Below, one piece after another: positions 17,353 through 25,362 of a stretch of 64,000 nucleotides of DNA. The first letter of the stretch is position 1, and each line of letters begins with the position of its first letter. This stretch comes from Clostridiales bacterium (lineage in GTDB: Bacteria; Bacillota; Clostridia; Oscillospirales; Acutalibacteraceae). Both the position numbers and the translations under genes were made by a program. The stretch lies in assembly GCA_019416455.1 (NCBI GenBank), contig DXXG01000028.1:1-64000 (forward strand), given 5' to 3'. The notes under the pieces are model-generated. The model was not told where the DNA came from, searched no databases, and worked only from the letters and a program-made list of their open reading frames with translations.

Positions 17353-17381
17353 AGTTTATCACAAGGGAGGCAAAAAAGCAA
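17353..17381 (-). promoter_or_regulatory. rplS promoter
   Basis: Minus strand TTGCTT (17376-17381), 17-nt spacer, TAAACT (17353-17358), placed just upstream of the structured rplS leader. Confidence 0.75.
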
Positions 17382-17388
17382 GAAATAT

Positions 17389-18039
17389 TTACCGCAATTC
17401 GGAAAAATCTTTCTTCAGCAGTCGGTTGCGAGTGATAGAGCAATAGGGCTCCACATTTTCATACCGTTTCAGCGCTTCCAGCAGCAATGCGGGGTTGGTG
17501 CTGCCATTCATGCTGCATGGAAGTTTCAGGGAAAGCACTAGGCCAGGATTTTCCTTGGTCCATTGGACAGCGGAAAAATCCGGCTTGATGTCGAACTCCT
17601 TCTCCCCTTTTTTGGTGTGCTTCAGCACCAGGATCGTTTCCCGCGCCAAAAGATTTTGCAGCTGTTGTTCCAAAGCGTCCGGATCATCCGTTTCCAGAGC
17701 GATTTCGTATTCGCCAAATTGAATGTCCTCGAACTTGTCTATCGGTTCTGTGGCGCCCAGTACCCGCAGGTCCCTGGGAAGATGAGCGTTCACCGTCTCC
17801 GCCACCTGATCCAGAGGGCGGTCCTCTGTCAGGCGGATATCCATACATTCCCGTTCCCCGCAGACTCCCAGAGACAAGGGCATGGCGTAGGTCATATAGA
17901 TCCGGGGGTTGAAGCCCTCAGTGTACCAAACCGGAAGACCAGAAAGCTTCAGTCCCCGAGACATACACCGGGTCAGATCCAGGTGAGAAATATATCGCAC
18001 AGAGCCTTTTTTCTCAAACCAAACTCGCACGTTTTTCAA
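17389..18039 (-). CDS. TIGR03936 / DUF2344 radical-SAM-associated protein
   Basis: A 216-residue protein of the DUF2344/TIGR03936 family. It opens with the family pattern VRVWFEKKGSVRYISHLDL and contains GFNPRIYMTYAMPLSLGV. In many Firmicutes it is encoded directly after, or fused to, a TIGR03960-type radical SAM protein, as here, where the two overlap by 26 nt. The function is not known. It starts with TTG preceded by GGGGGG about 9 nt upstream, within the 3' end of the radical SAM gene, so it is presumably translationally coupled. Confidence 0.88.
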   Translation of the reverse strand: MKNVRVWFEKKGSVRYISHLDLTRCMSRGLKLSGLPVWYTEGFNPRIYMTYAMPLSLGVCGERECMDIRLTEDRPLDQVAETVNAHLPRDLRVLGATEPIDKFEDIQFGEYEIALETDDPDALEQQLQNLLARETILVLKHTKKGEKEFDIKPDFSAVQWTKENPGLVLSLKLPCSMNGSTNPALLLEALKRYENVEPYCSITRNRLLKKDFSELR

Positions 18040-19876
18040 CGCAGATCCCCCCTCCGTAACAAGCCGCGCCGCAATGAGAACACTGTTCCCGGCAGTTGGG
18101 CGTGGTCAAGTTTTGATAAGCACGCTTGCACTCCTCGATAAAGAATTCCTTTTTCACACCATAGTCCAGATGATCCCAGGGGAACACCTCGTCAAACTCC
18201 CGATGACGATTGGCGTAAAAAGCCGGGTCCAGACCACAGGCTTCAAAGGCTTCCATCCATTTGTCAAAGTCGAAGCAGTCATCCCAGCCGTCAAAACGAA
18301 GCCCAAACTCCCGGGCTTTTTCCATCACCGCGCACAGGCGACGGTCACCCCGGGCAAAGGCAGCTTCCAAAAAACTGGTCTGGGCACCATGATAGCTGAC
18401 GGAGATCTTCCTGGAATGGACGCTGCCCTTTAAGGTGTACTGTTTCTCCTTTAAGGTCTCCATGATGTCCTGGCCAAACCACTGGAAAGGTGTAAAGGGC
18501 TTAGGCACAAAGGCTGCGGCGCTGAGAGACACCTCCACCCCTTTTCCCTTGGGTTTTTCCTTGTTCTGGTAGAAGGCGTCCACCACTTTCTGGCCCAGCT
18601 GGACAATAGCCAGCACATCTTCCATGGTCTCTGTGGGAAGGCCAATCATGAAATACAGTTTGATCCTAGTCCACCCCTCGGTGAAAGCAACATTCACCGT
18701 GCGAATCAGCTCTTCTTCGGTGACGTTTTTATTGATCACGTCCCGCATCCGCTGGGAGCCCGCTTCCGGAGCGAAGGTGAGTCCGCTTTTCCGCACGGAG
18801 TTGATCCGCTCCATCAGATCAGGCGAGAAGTTGTCCACCCGCAAGCTGGGCAGTGAAAGGCTTACCTTTTCCCCTTCCGTCCACTGGTGCAGGGTGTCGA
18901 TCAGCTCATTTAACTGAGCGTAATCGCTGGTGCTGAGAGAGGACAGGGAGATCTCGTCGTAACCGGTAGAATGACACAGGTCACGGCACTGGCGGTCAAT
19001 GGTGTCGATGCTCTTTTCCCGGTAAGGCCGGTAGAGGAATCCTGCCTGGCAAAACCGGCAGCCGCGAATGCAGCCGCGGAGAACTTCTTCGGAAATGCGG
19101 TTGTGGACCACATCGATGAGGGGCACCACGAAATCCTTGGGGTAGTAGGCTTTGTTCATGTCTCGGATGACCCGCTTTTTAACGGTCTTAGGGGCACCGT
19201 GGGTGGGAACGTATTCCTTTACGGTGCCGTTCTCATTGTAAGAGACATTGTAGAACGCGGGAACATACACGCCCTCGATCTGGGCGGCTTGCTCCAAGAA
19301 CTCTGTCTTGGATTTTCCCTCTTTCTTGCACTGACGGTAAAGCTCCATCACCTCGATGTCCACTTCTTCTCCGTCACCCAAAAAGAAGATGTCAAAGAAG
19401 TCGGCCAGGGGTTCCGGGTTGCAGGCGCAGGGGCCGCCGCCCACCACGATGTTGAACAGGTCCGGTCGGTCGGCGCTGCGCAGAGGGATTCCCGCCAGCT
19501 CCAGCATATTTAAGACGTTGGTATAACTCAGCTCATATTGGAGAGTGAAACCGATAAAATCGAACTGGTTCACCGGATCGCCGCTTTCCAGCCCGTAAAG
19601 CGGAATTCCTTCACGGCGCATCTCCTCTTCCATGTCCACCCAAGGGGCGAAAACACGTTCACACCAGAAGGAGGGCACTTCATTAATTGCGCTGTACAGG
19701 ATCTTGATCCCCAGGTGGGACATGCCGATCTCATAGGTATCGGGAAAACAAAAGGCAAAGCGTACATCCACTTGAGAGGGATCCTTTACCACGGTATTCA
19801 ATTCCCCGCCCACGTAACGGCCTGGCTTTTGTACTTTTTGCAGCGCGTGTTCCAGTTTCTTGTTTTGTCTCATCAT
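18014..19876 (-). CDS. TIGR03960-family radical SAM protein with B12-binding-like N-terminus
   Basis: A 620-residue protein. The N-terminal part resembles a cobalamin-binding-like Rossmann domain; the radical SAM core has the CxxxCxxC cluster motif as CIRGCRFC, and the C-terminal segment is cysteine-rich (CREQCSHCGAACYGGG), suggesting a second metal or Fe-S site. The family always travels with the DUF2344 gene that follows. Its substrate is unknown. The start is the first of two adjacent ATGs (19876 or 19873), with AAGGA about 13 nt upstream. Its own promoter lies at 19936-19964. Confidence 0.9.
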   Translation of the reverse strand: MMRQNKKLEHALQKVQKPGRYVGGELNTVVKDPSQVDVRFAFCFPDTYEIGMSHLGIKILYSAINEVPSFWCERVFAPWVDMEEEMRREGIPLYGLESGDPVNQFDFIGFTLQYELSYTNVLNMLELAGIPLRSADRPDLFNIVVGGGPCACNPEPLADFFDIFFLGDGEEVDIEVMELYRQCKKEGKSKTEFLEQAAQIEGVYVPAFYNVSYNENGTVKEYVPTHGAPKTVKKRVIRDMNKAYYPKDFVVPLIDVVHNRISEEVLRGCIRGCRFCQAGFLYRPYREKSIDTIDRQCRDLCHSTGYDEISLSSLSTSDYAQLNELIDTLHQWTEGEKVSLSLPSLRVDNFSPDLMERINSVRKSGLTFAPEAGSQRMRDVINKNVTEEELIRTVNVAFTEGWTRIKLYFMIGLPTETMEDVLAIVQLGQKVVDAFYQNKEKPKGKGVEVSLSAAAFVPKPFTPFQWFGQDIMETLKEKQYTLKGSVHSRKISVSYHGAQTSFLEAAFARGDRRLCAVMEKAREFGLRFDGWDDCFDFDKWMEAFEACGLDPAFYANRHREFDEVFPWDHLDYGVKKEFFIEECKRAYQNLTTPNCREQCSHCGAACYGGGICVEKRASLV

Positions 19877-19935
19877 GGGACCATCCGTTTCCTTAAAGAA
19901 TTGCGCCGTCCACACAGGGACGGCTCGTTCGGCTT

Positions 19936-19964
19936 ATTATAGCATAGGTTCCCCGGCGGTTCAA
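19936..19964 (-). promoter_or_regulatory. Promoter of the radical SAM-DUF2344 operon
   Basis: Minus strand TTGAAC (19959-19964), 17-nt spacer, TATAAT (19936-19941). The -35 sits in the loop and arm of a GC-rich hairpin (CCGGCG/CGCCGG) just after the queA stop. Confidence 0.75.
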
Positions 19965-19979
19965 TCGCCGGAGATTCAT

Positions 19980-21017
19980 TCAGTGGATGAACATGGCGTC
20001 TCCAAAGCTGAAGAACCGATACCGCTCCTGTACGGCAGTGTTATAAGCGTGGAGAACATGCTCCCGCCCAGCTAAAGCGGATACCAGCATGATCAGGGTG
20101 CTTTCCGGCAGGTGGAAGTTGGTGATGAGGGCGTCCACGCCCTTGAATTCACAGCCGGGATACAGGAAGATGTCCGTCCAGCCCTCACTCTCCCGGAAGC
20201 AGCCCTCCCGCTGTGCCACCGACTCGATGGTGCGGCAGCTGGTAGTTCCCACGGCGATGACTCTTCCTCCCCGCTCTTTGGTGCGGTTGATCAGATCTGC
20301 TACGGACTGAGACATGTGGTAGTGCTCGGAGTGCATTTTGTGGTCCTGGATGTTCTCTACGCTGACAGGACGGAAAGTGCCCAGTCCTACATGAAGCGTG
20401 ACGAAGCCCAGTTCCACACCCTTGGCTTTGATCTTTTCCAGCAGCTCCGGGGTGAAGTGGAGTCCGGCAGTGGGGGCGGCGGCAGAGCCCTCCTCCCGGG
20501 AATAGACCGTCTGATACCGCTCTTTGTCCTCCAGTTTTGCCTTGATGTAAGGCGGCAAAGGCATTTGTCCGATCTGGTCCAGGATGTGGAAGAACAGCCC
20601 TTCGTACTCGAAATGGATCAGCCGGTTGCCGTCGGGGAGCACGTCCACCACTTCGCAGTGGAGTAGGCCATCCCCAAATTGGAAGCGGGCACCCTTCTTG
20701 GCTCGCTTACCGGGACCTGCCAGAGCTTCCCAAACGTCGTTCCCCTTGTTTTGCAGAAGGAGAAATTCTACATGGGCGCCTGTTCCCTCTTTTACACCGT
20801 ACAGTCGCGCGGGCAGGACCCGGGAGTCGTTGAGGATCAGGCAGTCGTTGGGGGTGAGATAGTCCACAATATCGTAAAAATGGCGGTGCTCAATGGCGCC
20901 GGTAGCCTTGTCCAGAAGCATCAGACGAGAGGCATCCCGAGGCTCGATGGGGGTCTGAGCGATCAGCTCTTCCGGCAGATCAAAGTAAAAATCACTTGTT
21001 TTCATAGGTTCTATCAT
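19980..21017 (-). CDS. queA: S-adenosylmethionine:tRNA ribosyltransferase-isomerase
   Basis: A 345-residue enzyme that transfers the ribosyl moiety of SAM to preQ1 at the tRNA wobble position, giving epoxyqueuosine. Conserved motifs FYFDLPEELIAQTP, RDASRLM, NDSRVLPARL, TAGLHFT and NFHLPESTLI are present. The start is at the second of two adjacent ATGs (21017), with AAAGGA five nt before; an ATG at 21005 is the alternative. It is divergent from the asd operon, and their promoters overlap. Confidence 0.95.
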   Translation of the reverse strand: MIEPMKTSDFYFDLPEELIAQTPIEPRDASRLMLLDKATGAIEHRHFYDIVDYLTPNDCLILNDSRVLPARLYGVKEGTGAHVEFLLLQNKGNDVWEALAGPGKRAKKGARFQFGDGLLHCEVVDVLPDGNRLIHFEYEGLFFHILDQIGQMPLPPYIKAKLEDKERYQTVYSREEGSAAAPTAGLHFTPELLEKIKAKGVELGFVTLHVGLGTFRPVSVENIQDHKMHSEHYHMSQSVADLINRTKERGGRVIAVGTTSCRTIESVAQREGCFRESEGWTDIFLYPGCEFKGVDALITNFHLPESTLIMLVSALAGREHVLHAYNTAVQERYRFFSFGDAMFIH

Positions 21018-21070
21018 CATTTCCTTTTTTTGAGGAGCAGTCTGTGGGTACAGCTCCCGTAAATTTTCAT

Positions 21071-21099
21071 ACAATAAAATGTGGCTGAAAAATTGACAA
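21071..21099 (-). promoter_or_regulatory. queA promoter
   Basis: Minus strand TTGTCA (21094-21099), 17-nt spacer, TATTGT (21071-21076). Its -35 overlaps the -35 of the divergent lysine operon promoter by five bases. Confidence 0.65.
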
Positions 21100-21121
21100 C
21101 AGGAGGAATCTAGGGTATGAT
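21093..21121 (+). promoter_or_regulatory. Promoter of the lysine operon
   Basis: TTGACA (21093-21098), 17-nt spacer, TATGAT (21116-21121): strong sigma-A promoter. The expected start is within a few bases of 21127, where the first stem of the lysine riboswitch begins. Confidence 0.88.
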
Positions 21122-21126
21122 TAAGA

Positions 21127-21291
21127 CCAAATAGAGGCGCGGCTTTCAAAAGTAGCAGGATGGAGGTTGCCAAAACCGCAGAAGTCTTGTAAAAGGGTGG
21201 GCTGCCGAAGGAGAGTATCCGGCAAATATTCCCCTGGTTGCAACAGCAAATAGCTTTGCGACTGTCATCACTTGTGATGGAGTGCTATTGG
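21127..21291 (+). ncRNA. Lysine riboswitch (L-box)
   Basis: The leader matches the L-box aptamer: AGAGGCGC near the 5' end, AGTA, GGAGG, the conserved AAAGGGTGGGCTGCCGAAG core, the ATCCGGCAAATATTCCCCTGG segment, and the 3' GACTGTCATC...GATGGAGTGCTAT. P1 is formed by CCAAATAG at 21127 with CTATTGG ending at 21291, closing the aptamer. It lies between a strong promoter and asd and is followed by a terminator, so lysine should lower transcription of asd-dapA-dapB. Confidence 0.95.
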
Positions 21292-21350
21292 AACATACGA
21301 CCCGGCCAAGCGGCTGGGGTCACAGCATTTCTATTATAGGAGATGGGCAG

Positions 21351-21375
21351 CCGGTTTTCAACCGGTTTTTTCTTT
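21351..21375 (+). terminator. Riboswitch-linked intrinsic terminator upstream of asd
   Basis: CCGGTT - TTC - AACCGG followed by TTTTTTCTTT, placed between the aptamer and the asd start. This is the expected expression platform: lysine binding should favour this hairpin. A second GC-rich hairpin (GACCCGGCC/GGCTGGGGTC, about 21298-21321) lies between aptamer and terminator and may belong to the switching region. Confidence 0.9.
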
Positions 21376-21422
21376 ACTCCCATTTTTCGCCGCCATTTTT
21401 TTGAGAAAGGATCTGGAAAATA

Positions 21423-22502
21423 ATGAAACAATATCGCGTGGGTATCATTGGATGCACCGGCATGGTGGGTCAGCGGTTTGCCACCATTTTGGAAAATCAC
21501 CCCTGGTTTACCGTGACGGCACTGGCTGCCAGCGCCCGGTCCGCGGGAAAAACATACGAAGAAGCTGTGGGCGGCCGCTGGGCTATGAAAACTCCCATGC
21601 CGGAGTTCATGGCGAAAATGCCTGTCTACGACGCGGAAAAAGACATCGAGAAGATCGTTTCTCTGGTAGATTTCGTGTTCTGCGCCGTCAATATGAAAAA
21701 GGAGGAGATCCGCGCTCTGGAAGAGACCTATGCCCGCCACGAGTGCCCTGTGGTCTCCAACAACAGCGCCCACCGCTCCACTCCCGATGTTCCCATGATC
21801 ATCCCTGAGATCAACGCCGATCATGTGGAGGTCATCGAGGCTCAGCGGAAGCGTTTGGGCACCAAACGCGGTTTCATCGCCGTGAAGTGCAACTGCTCTC
21901 TGCAAAGCTATGTGCCTGCCATCCATCCCCTGATGGACTTGGGCGTCACCAAGGTGCTGGCCTGCACCTATCAGGCCATTTCTGGCGCCGGCAAGACCTT
22001 TGAGACCATGCCTCAGATCCTGGACAATGTGATCCCCTACATCGGCGGCGAGGAGGAAAAGTCCGAGCAGGAGCCTTTGAAGATCTGGGGCCATGTGGAG
22101 AACGGCGTCATCGTCAACACCACCACTCCTTCCATCACTTCTCAGTGCCTGCGTGTACCTGTGTCTGACGGCCACATGGCTGCTGTGTTCTTCTCCCTGG
22201 AGAACAAGATATCCAAGGAAGAGATCATCGACCGGTGGGAGAAGTTCCGCGGACCTGCTCAGGAGCTGCAACTGCCCAGCGCTCCCAAGCAGTTCCTCCA
22301 CTACTTTACCGAGGACGACCGGCCCCAGCCCAAGCTGGACCGTGACCTGGAAGGCGGTATGGCCGTGTCCGTAGGCCGTCTGCGTCCCGATACCCAGTAC
22401 GACTACAAATTCGTCTGCCTTTCCCACAACACTCTGCGGGGCGCAGCGGGTGGAGCTCTGCTCATGGCGGAACTGCTGTGCGCGAAGGGCTATTTCGACT
22501 GA
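21423..22502 (+). CDS. asd: Aspartate-semialdehyde dehydrogenase (archaeal/fungal-type)
   Basis: A 359-residue enzyme reducing aspartyl phosphate to aspartate semialdehyde, the branch point to lysine/DAP and threonine/methionine. The N-terminal Rossmann motif is GCTGMVGQRF, then HPWF and ALAASARSAGK; the probable catalytic cysteine is Cys158 (VKCNCSL). This pattern fits the archaeal/fungal-type (TIGR00978) branch rather than the E. coli/Bacillus type. It is the first gene after the lysine riboswitch; dapA starts 20 nt later. Confidence 0.95.
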   Translation: MKQYRVGIIGCTGMVGQRFATILENHPWFTVTALAASARSAGKTYEEAVGGRWAMKTPMPEFMAKMPVYDAEKDIEKIVSLVDFVFCAVNMKKEEIRALEETYARHECPVVSNNSAHRSTPDVPMIIPEINADHVEVIEAQRKRLGTKRGFIAVKCNCSLQSYVPAIHPLMDLGVTKVLACTYQAISGAGKTFETMPQILDNVIPYIGGEEEKSEQEPLKIWGHVENGVIVNTTTPSITSQCLRVPVSDGHMAAVFFSLENKISKEEIIDRWEKFRGPAQELQLPSAPKQFLHYFTEDDRPQPKLDRDLEGGMAVSVGRLRPDTQYDYKFVCLSHNTLRGAAGGALLMAELLCAKGYFD

Positions 22503-22522
22503 ACCTTTGGAGGTAGGAGACT

Positions 22523-23413
22523 ATGAAGCAAACCATATTTACCGGCGCTGCCACCGCTCTGGTGACCCCTTTCGACAGTCAAGGGAATATCTCCTGGGAA
22601 GAGCTGGAGCGTCTGGTGGAAATGCAGATCGATGGCGGCATTGACGCCATTGTAGCCTGCGGCACCACCGGTGAAGCCGCCACTATGACCACCGAGGAAC
22701 ATACCCAGGTGATCAAGTTTATCATCGATAAAGTCAATGGCCGGGTTCCTGTGATTGCCGGCACTGGCAGCAACGATACCAAGTTCTGCGTGGAGCTTTC
22801 CCTGGAAGCTAAATCTTTGGGCGCCGACGGTCTGCTGCTTGTGACTCCCTATTACAACAAGACCTCTCAGAAGGGCCTGATTGAGAGCTTCAACTATGTG
22901 GCTGACAGCGTGAAGATGCCCTGCATCCTGTACAATGTTCCCAGCCGTACTGGCTGTAACATCCAGCCCGCCACCTACAAGGAGCTTTCCAAGAACCCTT
23001 ATATTGTAGCTGTGAAAGAGGCCAACGGAGATATCTCCGCCACAGCTCGCACCGCTGCTCTCTGCGGTGAGGAACTGACCATTTACTCTGGTGAGGATAA
23101 CCAGACCCTGCCCATTATGGCTTTGGGTGGTAAGGGTGTTATTTCCGTGTTCTCTAACGCTCTGCCCGGCACCATGCATCAGCTGGCGGACGCCATGCTC
23201 AAAGGTGACCTGGAGACTGCGCGGAAGCTGGACCTGGAATACCTGGATCTGATGGACGGCTTCTTCCTGGACGTGAACCCCATCCCCATCAAGGAAGCCA
23301 TGTACCAGATGGGTATGATCCATTCTAACTACTGCCGTCTGCCTTTGACCACCATGACGGACGAAGGCAAAGCGAAGCTCACCGCGCTGCTGAAAAAGCA
23401 CGACTTGGTGTAA
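22523..23413 (+). CDS. dapA: 4-Hydroxy-tetrahydrodipicolinate synthase
   Basis: A 296-residue Schiff-base aldolase condensing pyruvate with aspartate semialdehyde. The motifs CGTTGEAAT, YYNKTSQ, YNVPSRTG (tyrosine and threonine relay) and VAVKEANGD (Schiff-base lysine) are intact. GGAGGTAGGAG precedes the ATG. It is the second gene of the riboswitch-controlled lysine/DAP operon and supplies both lysine and the cell-wall precursor diaminopimelate. Confidence 0.97.
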   Translation: MKQTIFTGAATALVTPFDSQGNISWEELERLVEMQIDGGIDAIVACGTTGEAATMTTEEHTQVIKFIIDKVNGRVPVIAGTGSNDTKFCVELSLEAKSLGADGLLLVTPYYNKTSQKGLIESFNYVADSVKMPCILYNVPSRTGCNIQPATYKELSKNPYIVAVKEANGDISATARTAALCGEELTIYSGEDNQTLPIMALGGKGVISVFSNALPGTMHQLADAMLKGDLETARKLDLEYLDLMDGFFLDVNPIPIKEAMYQMGMIHSNYCRLPLTTMTDEGKAKLTALLKKHDLV

Positions 23414-23448
23414 CAGCCCCTTTGTGAAAAAGAAAGGATGTTCCAACC

Positions 23449-24201
23449 ATGACCAACATCATTCTCTGCGGCTGCAACGGTAAAATGGGCGCTGCGGTGC
23501 AGAATTTTGTCAATCAGCGGGAGGATTGCGCCATCGTTGCAGGTGTGGATATCTCCGGCGGCGGGAATGGCGCGTTTCCCGTGTATCCTTCCTTGGATCA
23601 GGTGAAGGAAGAGGCTCAAGTGGTGGTGGATTTCTCCCATCCCTCTTCCCTTTCTTCCATTCTGGAATACTGCCGGAGCCACGCAGGCGTGGCTGCAGTG
23701 CTGTGTACAACCGGTTACAGTGCGGAGCAAACAGCGGAGATCCAGGAAGCTTCCAAAGAACTGCCCTTGTTCTATTCCCGGAACATGTCTCTGGGTGTAA
23801 ACCTTCTGATCGAGCTTGCTAAGAAAGCTGAAGCTGTTTTAGGCGACGCTTTCGATGTGGAGATCGTGGAGATGCACCACAATCAAAAGATCGACGCTCC
23901 CAGCGGCACGGCTTTGATGATCGCCGACGCTATCAATCAAGTGCGGGATGATTCCATGAACTATGTGTACGATCGTCACTCCCAGCGGAAAAAGCGGGAG
24001 AAAAAGGAGATCGGACTCCATTCCGTGCGGGGCGGCACCATTGTGGGCGAGCATCAGGTGATCTTCGCTGGCCAGAGTGAGGTCATCACCCTGTCTCATT
24101 CCGCCCAGTCCAAGGAACTGTTCGCTGCCGGTGCTGTCAACGCGGCGGTATTTATGGCCTGTAAGGGGCCTGGGCTTTACGACATGTCCCATTTGATTTG
24201 A
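23449..24201 (+). CDS. dapB: 4-Hydroxy-tetrahydrodipicolinate reductase
   Basis: A 250-residue NAD(P)H-dependent reductase. The nucleotide-binding motif is GCNGKMG, and the catalytic segment EMHHNQKIDAPSGTA contains the conserved His-His, Lys and Asp-Ala-Pro-Ser-Gly-Thr. The C-terminal domain VRGGTIVGEHQVIFAG is typical. It follows dapA by 35 nt in the lysine operon; the later DAP pathway genes are not in this window apart from lysA. Confidence 0.97.
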   Translation: MTNIILCGCNGKMGAAVQNFVNQREDCAIVAGVDISGGGNGAFPVYPSLDQVKEEAQVVVDFSHPSSLSSILEYCRSHAGVAAVLCTTGYSAEQTAEIQEASKELPLFYSRNMSLGVNLLIELAKKAEAVLGDAFDVEIVEMHHNQKIDAPSGTALMIADAINQVRDDSMNYVYDRHSQRKKREKKEIGLHSVRGGTIVGEHQVIFAGQSEVITLSHSAQSKELFAAGAVNAAVFMACKGPGLYDMSHLI

Positions 24202-24213
24202 GGAGGATTTCTC

Positions 24214-24672
24214 ATGAGCGCTTCCACAGTCATCAGTACGGTCGATAATATCACTCTTATCACCTTGCAGGACTTCCCCGCCAACGTGGTATCTATTGCC
24301 AAGATATTTGACGCTATTTCCCAGTACGGCATCAATATCGACATGATCTCCATGGCACCTACCCACGGGGCGACCACTGGTCTGTCTTTCACCATTTCCG
24401 ACGAAGATATGATCGACATCCTGGGTTTCACTTCCAAGCTGAAGCGGGAGACAGACATCGACGTGATCGTCAGCTCTGTCAACCATAAGATCTCTGTATA
24501 CGATCCCCTGATGAAGAACACTCCCGGTATCGCTGCTCAAGTGTTCAATGCCATTTCCGGTACAGATGCTGATATCCGTCTGATCACCACTTCTGAGGTT
24601 GAGATCTCCCTGCTGGTCACCGAAGCCGACTTCGACACGGTGCTGGGCGCGATCCAAAAGGCTATGGCGTAA
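24214..24672 (+). CDS. Stand-alone tandem ACT-domain protein resembling the aspartokinase regulatory region
   Basis: A 152-residue protein that looks like the C-terminal regulatory half of class-II aspartate kinase (LysC) without any kinase domain. The first ACT unit runs about 6-75 (ITLQDFPANVVSIAKIFDAI, INIDMISMAP), the second about 80-152 (PGIAAQVFNAIS, IRLITTSEVEISLLV). In Bacillus LysC a free regulatory beta subunit is made from an internal start; here it is a separate gene 12 nt after dapB with its own GGAGGA. I infer it binds an amino acid and regulates an aspartokinase encoded elsewhere. No aspartokinase gene is in this window. Confidence 0.85.
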   Translation: MSASTVISTVDNITLITLQDFPANVVSIAKIFDAISQYGINIDMISMAPTHGATTGLSFTISDEDMIDILGFTSKLKRETDIDVIVSSVNHKISVYDPLMKNTPGIAAQVFNAISGTDADIRLITTSEVEISLLVTEADFDTVLGAIQKAMA

Positions 24673-24714
24673 GAAGTTCAGAAATATCGTCAACAGACGC
24701 TACATGAATACTGT

Positions 24715-24755
24715 AAACCACGCTGGAAAGTTCGTTTGCTTTACAGCGTGGTTTT
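24715..24755 (+). terminator. Terminator of the asd-dapA-dapB-ACT operon
   Basis: AAACCACGCTG ... CAGCGTGGTTTT: a 9-10 bp stem with a 19-nt loop followed by TTTT, 42 nt after the ACT gene stop. It closes the lysine operon. Confidence 0.85.
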
Positions 24756-24790
24756 CATATAATCAATTTGTGGAAAGCTGCGGTGAAGTG

Positions 24791-25288
24791 ATGAAAATTA
24801 GGATCATTGGTCCAAGCGGATCGGGAAAAACATTCCTAGCAAAACGATTGAGTGAAAAATATCATATTCCCGTTTGTTCCCTGGACGATCTATTTTGGGA
24901 TAATTCGAAAGGGGCGTATAACTGCAAGCGAGATGAGAACAGTCGAGACGCGATGTTGGAGCAGAAAGTTTCTCAGGAGGATTGGATCATCGAAGGTGTT
25001 CAGTTTACTTGGTGTGAGTCTAGTTTTGCACATGCTGACGTGATCTATTTTTTGGATACGCCGCCTTTATTGTGCCGTGTTCGGATCATCCGCAGATTTC
25101 TTAAACGGAAGTTCCATAGAACCAGCAGAAAAAATGAGACGCTTAGTTCCTTGGTTTCTTTGCTCAAATGGACAAAAAAGTTCTATCATGTGAATCTGCC
25201 GCAAATACGAAGCACACTTTCTAAATACGAAAACAAAGTAGTCACATTACCACACAAACAGGATATACAGCATCTTATTTCCCGATGA
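24791..25288 (+). CDS. P-loop kinase-like ATPase (DNA topology modulation/FlaR-like)
   Basis: A 165-residue small P-loop protein resembling the FlaR/topology-modulation and adenylate-kinase-like family. Walker A is at residues 8-15 (GPSGSGKT), then SLDDLFW, DWIIEGVQFTW (the usual D-W-I-x-D-G-like segment) and a lid-like run of Arg residues (RIIRRFLKRKFHRTSRK). The substrate is unknown. It lies alone between two terminators and is clearly AT-richer and poorer in preferred codons than its neighbours, suggesting recent acquisition. The start follows GTGAAGTG with no strong Shine-Dalgarno; the open frame extends upstream into non-family sequence. Confidence 0.75.
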   Translation: MKIRIIGPSGSGKTFLAKRLSEKYHIPVCSLDDLFWDNSKGAYNCKRDENSRDAMLEQKVSQEDWIIEGVQFTWCESSFAHADVIYFLDTPPLLCRVRIIRRFLKRKFHRTSRKNETLSSLVSLLKWTKKFYHVNLPQIRSTLSKYENKVVTLPHKQDIQHLISR

Positions 25289-25307
25289 TTCTTGGGGATT
25301 GGATGCA

Positions 25308-25343
25308 GAGAACCCCTCCTTTTGTTGAAAAGGAGGGGTTCTT
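25308..25343. terminator. Bidirectional terminator between P-loop gene and tyrS
   Basis: AGAACCCCTCCTTTT - GTTG - AAAAGGAGGGGTTCTTG forms a 15-bp perfect stem. It works for the plus-strand P-loop gene and the minus-strand tyrS, which end towards each other. Confidence 0.9.
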
Positions 25344-25362
25344 GTATTACGTGATGTTTTAT

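Noticed and set aside
19953..19970. GC hairpin after queA as a terminator.
   Set aside because: The stem CCGGCG/CGCCGG is not followed by a T tract in the queA direction and overlaps the -35 of the radical SAM promoter.
24599..24790. N-terminal extension of the P-loop protein into the ACT gene and terminator.
   Set aside because: The extension crosses a transcription terminator and does not resemble the family; the start at 24791 begins exactly at the nucleotide-binding strand.
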